Below the pieces are notes generated by a model. The model was given only the letters and a program-made list of their open reading frames with translations. It had not been told where the DNA came from and did no database searches. A stretch of 64,000 bases of DNA from Desmodesmus armatus (lineage: Eukaryota; Chlorophyta; Chlorophyceae; Sphaeropleales; Scenedesmaceae), in assembly GCA_007449985.2 (NCBI GenBank), contig VIIQ02000688.1, positions 124,001-188,000 of the forward strand. Reading direction: 5' to 3'. How positions within the stretch are numbered: the stretch's first letter is position 1; each line of letters starts with the position of its first letter. Both the position numbers and the translations under genes were made by a program. Below are positions 41,470 to 52,244 of the stretch, one piece after another.

Positions 41470-41850
41470 TGCGAATTGCGGCTTGGCCCAGCAGTGCTGT
41501 TGGCAGCCGGAGGGCCTGAAGGCAGCAGACAATGAGGCAGAGGGGCTCCGGAGCAGTCAGCTTGCCCAGCCTGCAGGCTGGTGGCTGCTTGACCATTATT
41601 GCCAGGCAATCACACCAGTTGTGGAATACACTTGAGTGCCCCCCCCCCCCCCCCCCGCCCCAGTAAAGAAACATCATGCCTGTTGTCACTTGGTGCTGGG
41701 TTATGAGCAGTCAGCTTGCCCAGCATGGTGGCTGCTTGAGCACTGAAAGGCAATCATACCAATTGCGGCTTGGTACTGCGTTATGAGCAGTCAGCTTGCC
41801 TAGCCTGGTGGCTGCTTGAGCAGTGGGCAGGGCCGGCCACAGTCTTGTAG
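41470..41850 (+). repeat. Echoes of the VPS41 last-exon end in the 3' flank
   Basis: 41495-41590 repeats the AVGSRRA..RQRGSG..LPSLVAA coding end. Shorter copies at about 41705-41740 and 41785-41828 repeat the GCTTGCC..GGTGGCTGCTTGAGCA stop-codon region. They lie past the stop at 41451. Confidence 0.85.
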
Positions 41851-41851
41851 T

Positions 41852-43025
41852 CCCCCAAGTGCAGCTTCCTGCTGCTTTGGTCTTGTGGGGGCCCCAACGG
41901 CCAGTCACCCACTGAGTGGGGGACATGTGCTAGGTGGGCTTGGCTGTACACCAAGTCCCAATGGTGGGCTGCGGCATGTGTGTTATCTTGAAGCTGTTGT
42001 GTCGGCGCTGTACATCTGACAGTTGATCGTCGGGCGTTGTGGTTGTGGTGTTGACATCAGCAGTTCAGCTTTCACACATGTGGTGTGTGGGGGGCCTGTT
42101 ATTGCTGTCCACAAGGCTGCACTGTGCCCTCACTTATGTGCTGGGTACTTGGATGTATGTGACTGGTCCAGCAAGCCCTTGCTGTTGAAACTAGCAAAGT
42201 CATCTACAGTTAGGTGTTGACACAGGGCATGAAGAAGAAATGTATGGGTGTGGGGGGAGGAGGGGGGTGCGTGCAGTGAGAGTTGCTACAACCAATGATT
42301 AGCAAGATCATGTTCACGCCTCTCTTGTTGCTTGCTGGCCAACGCGGAAGTGTGCTGGTGACCAATCTGACAACGTCCCCGTCGCTTTTGCTGTACCCGC
42401 CCACAACGCAGCATTGAACGCATCAAAAACGCTTATTGCGCTTCACAACAGCAGAAACACGCCCGCTTCATGTTGCTGTTGCCAACCGTTTGGCCTGTAC
42501 TGCCGTTTGGCGATCGCGATGCGGCCGTGCTGCTGCTGCTGACTATTGGTTTGCGTTGCACGTATTATAGCGCTTATGCTCAGAGCCCCGGGGGCCCTCT
42601 GCTCAAAAAAAGATGAATCATCACACCTGTGATGCACAGACAGACAGGGGAGTCATGATGTTGCAGCTACCTTCTTGGCTTCTACGGACAGCACTGTGGA
42701 CAGCATTGCTACAAGGATCAGGCACTGTACACTGCACATGTGCAATCATCGTCTACTGTACTGAGAGAAGTACAGCACTCTGAACATACGTATACAACGG
42801 TATCACGCACTGCAACGCGTTGTAAGGCACAATCCTGTGTATAGTGTTAATCCTATAAGGCCAAGTTGGAGGGAGATAATCTGGTCGTTGAAGGGGTAAC
42901 TTTGACTCCCCCGATTATTCCCCACGGTACAGTCACCCAAGCATGTAAACCACAGACTCTCAGCAACACAAAGTTTGTGAGCCCACCGCAAGGCGCTCGC
43001 CAGATCGTTCACCCGCGTGAAGTCA
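41852..43025. other. Intergenic between VPS41 and the CrtC-like gene
   Basis: No coding chain seen. It holds the VPS41 3' flank and the promoter of the next gene. Notable only for the GGGGGG-containing stretch near 42250 and a GGGCCC palindromic patch near 42590. Confidence 0.4.
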
Positions 43026-43064
43026 ATGTTCCTGTTGACTGCAATGCTGCGGCACTCTCCAACA

Positions 43065-46000
43065 ATGGCGCAGCGCACTTTACTGTCGCTGTTCATACTT
43101 TTCTCTGTGCTATCCTACACCAATGCCTACCCCGGTCCTGCTGGGTTCTCCATGAACAGAGCGCAGGCGGTGTACAGGTGAGGTCACATCAGCTGTGATC
43201 GAGAGAGTGTAGGAGCTGTAGGATCCTGACTTTCCCGCAACGACGATGCAGCACGGAGCAAGAGAATTTACCTGGCTTTCAAAAACACATAGCGGCCGCC
43301 AGTGTTCACTGGTTGCTCTGTGTAAACCTGGGCCAGTGCAGGGCCTCTATCTGGTGACGTGGGTGCACACCATTCGTACAGAGCAGCCACACTGCGCTGA
43401 CACCACTGTACTTGGGAACCCGGTAGTACTCTCTCTTCGTGCTCAGGAACTATGGTAGAGTCACTGACTCAGTTGGGGGTTCCTGCCACGCGCTGACCCA
43501 CGTGAGCCTGCATGCGTGCCTGCTCGCTGCCATCCCGCCTGCCCGCCTGTATCTCCCTTGGACAACTGGCCAGGCTGCCCCAGGACCATGCAATGCACTG
43601 GGCTGCAGACTTCTACAAGCAAAACGACATGATGGTGAGCAGCAAGTGTGGCCTAACACAGTGACGTTGTGCCAGTGTGAAACATGAGTCAAACATGAGT
43701 CGGCTGCCGGCGATTTGCACACCGCTTTCTTGCACAAGTTGCCTGTGCCATGTGAGGATGCGATGGTTGAGGTGCTGACACTGACACTGCTTGCTGCACT
43801 GCATTGTTCTGTGCGCAACTGTAGGAGTGGTGAGACCGCAGCTAGACCTGCAGCGTGATAAGAAGGCCATGTTGGCAAGCCGCTCATGTGTGGGCGGCCA
43901 CCTTACAAACAGGCTGCACTGCATGTAGCATGTGGTCATGTGACGCACTGCAGCAGGGCCGGCTGGTCAGCGCTGGGCCGCATTCCTGCAGGACTGCCAG
44001 CACACAGGACAGGCTCAGGTCCCGTCCAGCATGCATGCTGGACCATATGGTGATAGCTGGACCATATGGTGATAGCTGTCACACTGCCAATGGCAGCACC
44101 CAGCAGCGTATGGGGACATCTCTCAAACAGAGCATTCAACATTTGTTGTACATGTGCTGTTTGACTGGCTGTGTGTATGTAGAGGTTAATCCACTCCCGC
44201 CAGAGCACGAGGGTGGCCAAGCGAGAAATGCTGCACTCCGACGAGACTCGGCGGAGCATCCGAGCCAAGCGAGGATGCGGAGCCGAGTCGAGGCGGAGGG
44301 CGGCATTTCGAGCGCCACCCGAGGGCGAGGCGGGAGTTGTTTAACCTACTTATACCATTGCAGAGATGTTCGACAGAAACTGGCCTCATAATTGTTCTCA
44401 TCTCGTTCTCATTTCGCTCACTTTACTCGTAGTGCACCATTCCTTGCACTGTGAACACATAAATGGCTTCATAGTGCAGTATGCACAGCCCAAATAACAG
44501 CACTCCACAGAGATAACATAATTCAAATGTTTCCTCAAACTGCAAGTTGCTCTTATCCCTCAACCCCCTCATTGCCCTCTTTCCCCTCCCTTACCTCACC
44601 CCCCTCAGGCCCCACATTGCCCTCTTTCCCCTCCTATCCCTCACCCCCCTCAGGCTCTTCATTGCCCTCTTTCCCTTCCTATCCCTCACCCCGCTCAGGC
44701 CCTTCATTGCCCTCTTTCCCCTCCTATCCCTCACCCCCTCAGGCCCTCCATTGCCCTCTTTCCCCTCCTATCCCTCACCCCCCTCAGGCCCCACATTGCC
44801 CTCTTTCCCCTCCTATCCCTCACCCCCCTCAGGCTCTTCATTGCCCTCTTTCCCCTCCTATCCCTCACCCCGCTCAGGCCCTTCATTGCCCTCTTTCCCC
44901 TCCTATCCCTCACCCCCCTCAGGCCCCTCATGGCCCTCCTTTCCCTCCTATCCCTCACCCCCCTCAGGCCCCTCATTGCCCTCTTTCCCCTCCTATTCCT
45001 CAACCCCCTTCAAACCCCTCGTCGCCCTCTTTCCCCTTCCTTCCCCCAACCCCCTCAGGGGCCGGCCAATGGGGTGTTGTGAGCGATGGTGGAAAGCTCA
45101 AAGAGGGTCGTTCTTGATTTGCGCGGATGACGAGGAGGTTCCAGGGAAAACAAAGGTTTCAGGGAAAGCTAAGGGATGATGGGGGTGAGGGATAGGAGGG
45201 GAAAGAGGGCAATGAGGGGCCTGAGGGGGGTGAGGAATAGGAGGGGAAAGAGGGCAATGAGGTGTTGGAAGGGGGTGAGGGAAGGGAGGAAAAAGAGGGC
45301 AATGAGGGGCCTGAGGGGGGTGAGGGATAGGAGGGGAAAGAGGGCAATGAGGGGCCTGAGGGGGGGTGAGGGATAGGAGGGGAAAGAGGGCAATGAGAGG
45401 TTTGAAGGGGGTGAGGGAAGGGAGGGGAAAGAGGGCAATGAGGGGCCTGAGGGGGGTGAGAGGAAAGAGGGCAATGAGGGTTGGAAGGGGGTGAGGGAAG
45501 GGAGGGGAAAGAGGGCAATGAGGGGCCTGAGGGGGTGAGGGATAGGAGGGGAAAGAGGGCAATGAGGGGCCTGAGGGGGGTGAGAGGAAAGAGGGCAATG
45601 AGGGGTTGGAAGGGGGTGAGGGAAGGGAGGGGAAAGAGGGCAATGAAGGGCCTGAGGGGGGTGAGGGATAGGAGGGGAAAGAGGGCAATGAGGGGCCTGA
45701 GGGGGGGTGAGGGATAGGAGGGGAAAGAGGGCAATGAGGGGCCTGAGGGGGGTGAGGGATAGGAGGGGAAAGAGGGCAATGAGGGGCCTGAGGGGGGGTG
45801 AGGATAGGAGGGGAAAGAGGGCAATGAGAGGTTTGAAGGGGGTGAGGGAAGGGAGGGGAAAGAGGGCAATGAGGGGCCTGAGGGGGGTGAGAGGAAAGAG
45901 GGCAATGAGGGTTTGGAAGGGGGTGAGGGATAGGAGGGGAAAGAGGGCAATGAGGGGCCTGAGGGGGGGTGAGGGAAGGGAGGGGAAAGAGGGCAATGAG

Positions 46001-49000
46001 GGGCCTGAGGGGGGTGAGGGATAGGAGGGGAAAGAGGGCAATGAGGGGCCTGAGGGGGGGTGAGGGATAGGAGGGGAAAGAGGGCAATGAGAGGTTTGAA
46101 GGGGGTGAGGGAAGGGAGGGGAAAGAGGGCAATGAGGGGCCTGAGGGGGGTGAGAGGAAAGAGGGCAATGAGGGGTTGGAAGGGGGTGAGGGATAGGAGG
46201 GGAAAGAGGGCAATGAGAGGTTTGAAGGGGGTGAGGGAAGGGAGGGGAAAGAGGGCAATGAGGGGCCTGAGGGGGGTGAGAGGAAAGAGGGCAATGAGGG
46301 GTTGGAAGGGGGTGAGGGATAGGAGGGGAAAGAGGGCAATGAGGGGCCTGAGGGGGGGTGAGGGATAGGAGGGGAAAGAGGGCAATGAGAGGTTTGAAGG
46401 GGGTGAGGGAAGGGAGGGGAAAGAGGGCAATGAGGGGCCTGAGGGGGGTGAGAGGAAAGAGGGCAATGAGGGGTTGGAAGGGGGTGAGGGATAGGAGGGG
46501 AAAGAGGGCAATGTGGGGCCTGAGGGGGGTGAGGGAAGGGAGGGGAAAGAGGGCCATGAGGGGTTTGAAGGGGGTGAGGGATAGGAGGGGAAAGAGGGCA
46601 ATGAGAGGTTTCAAGGGGGTGAGGGATAGGAGGGGTTGGAGGGAAAGGAGAGGTAAGAGGGCATTGAGATATCTGCTCTCTGTAGGCTTTCCACCTTTGA
46701 TGTTTGTAGTGCAATGTGCAAATATGTCTGCATCCTGGATTGATGAGAAAATGACCAAAAACAGCCCCGTAATGGTATAAGCAGCTGCTGCAGTATGTTG
46801 AATACACAGGATGACTACGAGTGTTATTGCCTACTGATTGTGCTGCTATCTTGCCGTGTTTGTGTGTGCACAGGTACTACTTCACAAGCTTTGTGCGGGA
46901 CGTCAACACAAATGAGCCCATGACTCTGTTCTGGACCCTCAACGCTCAGGGTTATGTCTCAAAGATGGACCTTCCGTTCCTGTCTACACTGTTCAGGTGG
47001 GAGTCGAGCTGAGGGACCAAGCGAGCATGGTGTGGTTCTGCCGGCGCACAAGAACAGAAGGGGCATGCGATAACTTGAGCTCAATATCCCTTGAAATTTT
47101 CACAACTTACAGCACACGATCAGTTCCAGTACCGTTGGCCGCAGTTGCCGCAGCATATGCAGGCTGTCCAGCCAGATGTCGCAAGCGCATGCATGACGGG
47201 GGGGTTCGTGTCGAGAAGGTTGCGGTCATGCCTGCCCAGATCGGCTCCTGTATCCCTGCCTGCTTGCTGCTGCCTGCTGCGTGCTCTCTGTTGTGCAGTG
47301 CCCATAACATGGAGTCCGGCTTCTTCCAGAATACAGGTGGGGTTCCTTGCTGCACCCTTGCAATCTAAGCTACTGCAGTTCCCACATAGCTCCCACATTT
47401 GCCTCCCTTCCTTGCAGCCTGAGTGCAATGCGATCCCGTGGCTGTCTGTACAGACAACATTTTCTGCTGCCTGGCTGCCACCTTCAACCATGCAGTGGAC
47501 TTCCCAACCTCTTGGAAGAGCTCCGGCAAAACTGGCCCCACCGTCAAGGAGGACAACTTCCACTTCACCTACCTTGTGTCTGACGACAACAGTGTCAGCA
47601 ACGTTACATACGAGAAGAAAACAGAGACCTGGACCTTCAAGACCAAATCGTGAGTGGCTGCCAGCAGTGCAGCACCCAGCGCCGCACACAATCGGCCCTG
47701 CCGATGCAGCGCATACACCCAGCACTTGCGTCCCCTGGAACCTAGCACCTGCACTTGAATTTGCACGATGGAGTGGTTTCAAAACCCTTGAGGTCATCCA
47801 AATCATCATCTGTGGCAGTGGATACTATGCCGCCTGCTGCTTGGCTGCCACTGGCAGTGCTTATGACACCTATGGTACAGCAGGTAAACCCTAAACCCTA
47901 AACCCTAAAACCCTATGGCACCTCCGTACTACTTGTAGGTGGTTCCTGCCAATCAGCAATAGACTGCATACAAGGGACCCATTCTTATCTATCTATCAGA
48001 GGTGCAAGGCACAAACCACACCAAGTTTGCCCCACCTTGCCCTGCCTTGTCCCACTGCGCCCCCTTGCAGCACTGAGACCAAGGATGGCAGCGCCCCGTA
48101 TGAAATCGACCTCACCCTAAAGACCTACGCCCCTGGCTACATCCCTGCCACCCCCTTTGGCATTGAGACCGAGGGCTACAACAAGTTGGGCAATTGGAAC
48201 CCAGAGACTGCCTACGGCCTCAGCTACTACATCACGTGAGGCTGTCCAATGAGTCATCATTGCAGGTGGCACTGCCACATGGCAAGTTGCTAGCGGGTGG
48301 CTACACTTGCAAGTTGACTTCCTGCTGCTGCTGCTGCCGCCATACCAGTCTTTTATTGTCTTCCTTGACAGCTCTCAGCTCGTCCTGCACAATATTGTTA
48401 CATTTATCTACTTGGGTTGCATAATCACACAAACATGTTGCTCACTCATGTGAGGTCCTCGTCACACTCCCCCCCCCCTCGTCACACTCCCCCCCCCCCC
48501 CCAGTGGCCCCCAGCTGGTGATCAGTGGCACTGCCGCCTTGGGCGATGGCAAGGGCAAGCGCACGGTCAGGGGCACTGCCTGGCTGGAGCACCAGTGGGG
48601 CAACTTCCGTGGCTACGACAACTTCCACTCCCGCTACCACTGGGCCTGGGCCCGCCTTGACAACAGTGACATGATGACCTACAGGCAGTGGCACAACCAC
48701 GATGGCCAGGACAAGGGTAAGCCGCCTCAGGCACTCTGCATGCCCGACACGTCTAGGCGATGCTCCTTGGTGGTAACTGCCTACCCTACTGCGGATGCTT
48801 GCAGGTTGTTGATAGTGTCGCAGTTGCATGTTGCATGTTTTGTCTAGCAGCCCTCAGGAAAGATGCTCTTTCTGGCAGGCTGCATGTTGTTGCACCAACT
48901 ATGTGACCTTGGGCCTCTTTGTCATGCCCATAAGCAGCAGCCGCCCTGAAGCTGCTGTGCTCAGCACTGCTGTTGAACTGGATGTGCACCCACCTGCAGA

Positions 49001-49987
49001 GAACGGCGCCCCTGACCTGTCCCAGAACCGCTACATCTACATCCGCAAGCTGGGTGGCGGCAAGTATGCCACCGAGTACGCCTGGGGCCCCTCCATCAAG
49101 TACACCACTTATAAGATGCACACCATTGAGAATGGGCAGAAGCTGCCTCTGTGGGCCAAGCTTGAGACTCCTCAGGTAATAATGACAATCAAAATGATAC
49201 CAAGTTGGCATTGATTACCTGCACCGTGAGAGCTCACTAGTGCTTCCTGAGCTGCAGCACAGCTGGATACTATAATGGATGCACTGCAACAACATGCGCA
49301 CTCAGTTCTTCACCTGCTTGAGTCAAGAATAGATGCTGCCAACGGTGCTGCCACCAGCGGTGCCCAGCGCCCAGGGAAGACGGCCATTGGTATGTGTCAT
49401 GGAGAGTCTCGCGGCACAACAAATTGCCTGTACATGTATCGCTGCTGTGCGTCATGTGCAGGGCACATTCTACCTGGCGCCAGAGTTCCCCAACCAGCAG
49501 GCCAAGACCTCTGTGGGTCTGTACTTCTGGGAGGGTGTCAAGTACATGTACACAGTGAGTGACACGACAGCACCGCACGGCATGCTGCTCCCCCCAAAAG
49601 ATATATTACCAGTGTACTTTCAAGGTTGTACCGGACAGATATCTAGATACAAACCGCACCTGGTTCTGTTTGTGTCATTTTTTGTTTGGCTTCCACTGCA
49701 CACTGGTTGGCAAGCACGTTGGTTGAATGTGCGCGGCTCTGGTGACAGTTAATTCATGCTGTGCTGTGCTCTGTCGTCAACAGGACCCCCAGCTCACCAA
49801 GCGCGTTGGCAGGATGTTTGGCGAGTTCTTCGAGATCCCCAACAACAAGTTTGACTTTGTGCGGCAGAGGCCAAACCAGGCCCTGGGTCGCGACCTGAGT
49901 GGCGGATTCCCCGAAATTCCCGCCGACGTGATCGCGCCGCTTTACCCCAAGCGCGAAATCAAAAACTCCTTCAAGTTCTCCAACTGA
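43065..49987 (+). CDS. Secreted CrtC/AttH-like lipocalin-fold protein
   Basis: Ten exons: 43065-43177, 43574-43645, 46874-46996, 47299-47336, 47454-47649, 48071-48235, 48505-48716, 49000-49175, 49462-49554, 49784-49987. Sum 1392 nt, phases agree, 463 aa. MAQRTLLSLFILFSVLSYTNA is a signal peptide. In-frame ATGs at 43026 and 43044 would lengthen it, and 43065 gives the better signal. The mature part has DHAMHW near residue 43, YYFTSFVRD, and the family-like box GTAWLEHQWGNF (259-270) followed by WARLDNSDMMTYRQW. This matches the bacterial hydroxyneurosporene synthase (CrtC)/AttH and fungal kievitone hydratase group, which hydrate double bonds or have unknown substrates. The substrate cannot be told here. 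The end of exon 2 and start of exon 8 are my phase-based choices. Intron 2 (3.2 kb) carries mobile and satellite DNA. Confidence 0.78.
44179..44349. mobile_element. Foldback/MITE-like palindromic element
   Basis: Arms 44179-44262 and 44266-44349 are inverted, both starting GTAG..GTTAA..ACTCCCGCC, and pair imperfectly over about 80 nt with a GC- and CpG-rich interior unlike the flanks. It has no coding capacity. It sits in intron 2 of the CrtC-like gene. Target-site duplication was not resolved. Confidence 0.75.
44556..46660. repeat. 45-bp minisatellite arranged as an inverted repeat
   Basis: From 44556 to about 45060 the plus strand carries the C-rich unit (CCTCAGGCCCCTCATTGCCC..). From about 45176 to 46660 it carries the reverse complement, G-rich (GAGGGCAATGAGGGGCCTGAGG..). 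The spacer of about 115 bp is unique. The basic period is 45 bp with a GGTTTGAAGG variant unit and a shortened unit lacking part of GGGATAGGAGGG, combining into higher-order blocks of about 126 and 171 bp. Because 45 is a multiple of 3 and the unit lacks stops, three long minus-strand frames (up to 569 codons) stay open. I read these as by-products, not genes. Confidence 0.93.
47882..47914 (+). repeat. Interstitial telomere-like CCCTAAA repeat
   Basis: Four consecutive AAACCCT-type units (the last with an extra A) inside intron 5 of the CrtC-like gene. Confidence 0.9.
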
Positions 49988-51283
49988 ATGTGAGGATAAA
50001 AGGAGAATTGCTGCGGTTGCCTGTCCCAGTTGTCCTTGTCTCAGGCAGCAGCAGCAGTATACAAGTTGCGCAGGGCTGTGTCCTACGCTTGACATGTCAT
50101 GTACGCTTGACAGGACACTGTGCCGCTACTGCGGCACCATGTTGGTGAGCCTCCACACATGAACTGATGGTTCATCGCTTTGTGTGACATTTTTTTGTCA
50201 GAGGATTCCACACGATGTCTTCAAGTCAAAACCTGAAGCAGGGGATGCATGGATGTGACTCACTGAGGGCGGCCCTTTGACCAAGGGCGAATGTCATGCA
50301 TGGAGGGTGGCCTAAAGAAGGGGCGGCAGGTTGTTGCCTTGGCCTGTTGACTAGGGATTGTTGTTGTTGATCAGATGCTGTGAATAGAGCTGTGACGTAT
50401 GAGTGCTGTGGCTGGTGAATGTTGTCACACATGTTTGTGCGTTGACACACATCGGGTGCTGAGCAGCTCAACGACTTATGGGACAGTGCCAAACAAGCAA
50501 GCGTGGGCACGAGTGACTGAAGTTCAGCGATGGGGTGGTGCTGGTGTGCACAGGTGTGCATTGGGATGGAGACATGCAGCGATTGGCCGTGCGGCTGCGT
50601 CATCCAGCATTTGGCGCACTCTGTGGATTGGATGTAATTTACAACTGTTAGGACAGCACCCCCACCCCTTAGCAATGATTTACCGTGCTGGAGTGGACCA
50701 ATCAGAGAGCATGGACAGCACTCTGCACACCAACGGCAGTCGATGCATACTGCGCGAGACAGTGCCCATCGCAGAGCAGGACAGACCCAAGAAGAGCCGC
50801 AAACAGTCGATGAGCTTGTCCATTGACAACAGATATGACCATGACAACCCATTGTCAAGTTTAGGTAGCTTCCCTTCTTTCCACTTCTGGTCCCCCAGCA
50901 GAAGCTGAGACTTCCATCAACCCAACAAACCGGCATGCCACAGCAACATGTATGTACTTTGTACAGTTGCCGTAACTTGGCGGCCAACATACCCAAAATA
51001 ACACAGCGCCGCAGCGTACCAACGAAGGCCAGCAGCTGATCATCAGATCAGGCCATGATGGTTACCGTACAGTCTTTTATGCGGCTGTCATGTGCCCTGT
51101 CACAAGGCTGATTCACCCAACTTCAAGTTGAGCTCAGCACAATACGCATGTGCTGTGCATGCTGCAGGAGATGGGGCTACTGCACTGTCGAACACCACCT
51201 CTCCTTCCACATGCGCAGAAACGCTCTACTTGTGTGGTTCAGCCAACAATTGCCCGAGCGCGGTGCTGACATGACACGCCGTG
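49988..51283. other. Convergent intergenic region
   Basis: Lies between the 3' ends of the CrtC-like gene (plus) and the 51.3-kb gene (minus). A 256-codon minus frame (50226-50996) begins with TTG and has no features. I see no gene. Confidence 0.45.
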
Positions 51284-52244
51284 TTATGACAGAACATAAA
51301 GGATGCTATCGTCTCTGGAGTCAGCAGCGTAGACCTTGTCATTGTGAGGGAAGTAGATCAGGTCGTAGGGGCCTGACCTGCCCTCACACTTGATGCCAAC
51401 GTGCCTCATCTCCAGCATGAGGATGGCCTGCGGATCTATCTGTGTCTGTATGTAGCTGAGGTAACTGTTTTCAGCTGCCCCAGGGCTGCGCACTGCCTCC
51501 ACGCAGTTCATGAACTCCACGAATGAGCTCTGTACTGCGTGTTTGCCTGCTGCTGCCAACTGTGCTGGGTCTGCGGTGAACATCACATCCAGAGGGAGCT
51601 CAGCACGGGGAATCTGCACTTGGGTCTTCTTCTGGCCGTTGTAGTATCCTGCTGATAGGATGAGGTTTTCCCAGAAGGCTGGGCCTGAGCCGGTGTACTC
51701 GAGGCGCCGGAAGCTCTGCACAGGCCCTAGGCCAAGTTGTTGTGCCACCTGGTGCCCAAGAGAGGCGTAGGTGGAGGCTGGCCCTGCAGGAACATGCAGC
51801 ATTTGACTTCTGACATGCAACTCAGGTGTCCCGGCTGTGAGACTTCTATCCCTGGCAGCAGCTGCTGCCTGCAAGCAATGTCAGCCCTGTGCTGGGCTTG
51901 TGACAGGCGTTCTATTTCAAGCAACTGCTAAGAGTACCGCCCAGCAGGGAACTGTACAGGACAACATGTTGGGGACAGACATAACTGCTACTCATTGTGC
52001 ACTGAGGTACTCCTGCTGCACTTTCAACTCGTATTGTTCTCCTTACATACCTTCCATGTAGCCCAGAGCCAGTACTGCTGCCAGTTATTAGCACAGAACA
52101 GGATTGTACTGTACTGTACTGTTCTGCTGCTGCACTAGTGCGAACGCTTGGCCTGCGTGAGCCAGACGCTGTCAAGACAAGTGTGTTGCTTTTAGAAATA
52201 GACAACCTGCTTATACTGCTCTGAAAGGGCGAACAGCCAAGCAC
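51284..52244 (-). CDS. Unknown protein, paralogue A (3' part)
   Basis: The last exon 51284-51783 follows a CTGCAG acceptor and reads ASTYASLGHQVAQQLG.. to GPYDLIYFPHNDKVYAADS..LYVLS and TAA. The final 60 codons (LMLEMRHVGIKCEGRSGPYDL) are almost identical to paralogue B at 58.8 kb. A region 52040-52244 ending in a GTATG donor is also similar to 59496-59710 of B, so an upstream exon probably lies there, but its frame is unclear. No family recognised. The conserved CEGRSGPYDL and YFPH-x-DKVYAADS boxes suggest a folded domain. Confidence 0.55.

Noticed and set aside
42803..43096. 97-codon minus-strand frame with ATG
   Set aside because: Overlaps antisense the signal-peptide exon of the CrtC-like gene, which is supported by nine further exons.
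45098..46807. Three overlapping minus-strand frames of 480-569 codons rich in Pro/Ser/Leu, resembling a hydroxyproline-rich wall protein
   Set aside because: They are the same 45-bp minisatellite read in three frames; the unit length is a multiple of three and has no stop. No signal peptide or splice context, and the array lies in an intron of a gene on the other strand.
50226..50996. 256-codon minus-strand frame
   Set aside because: Begins with TTG, no domain or hydrophobic signature; typical chance frame in this GC range.
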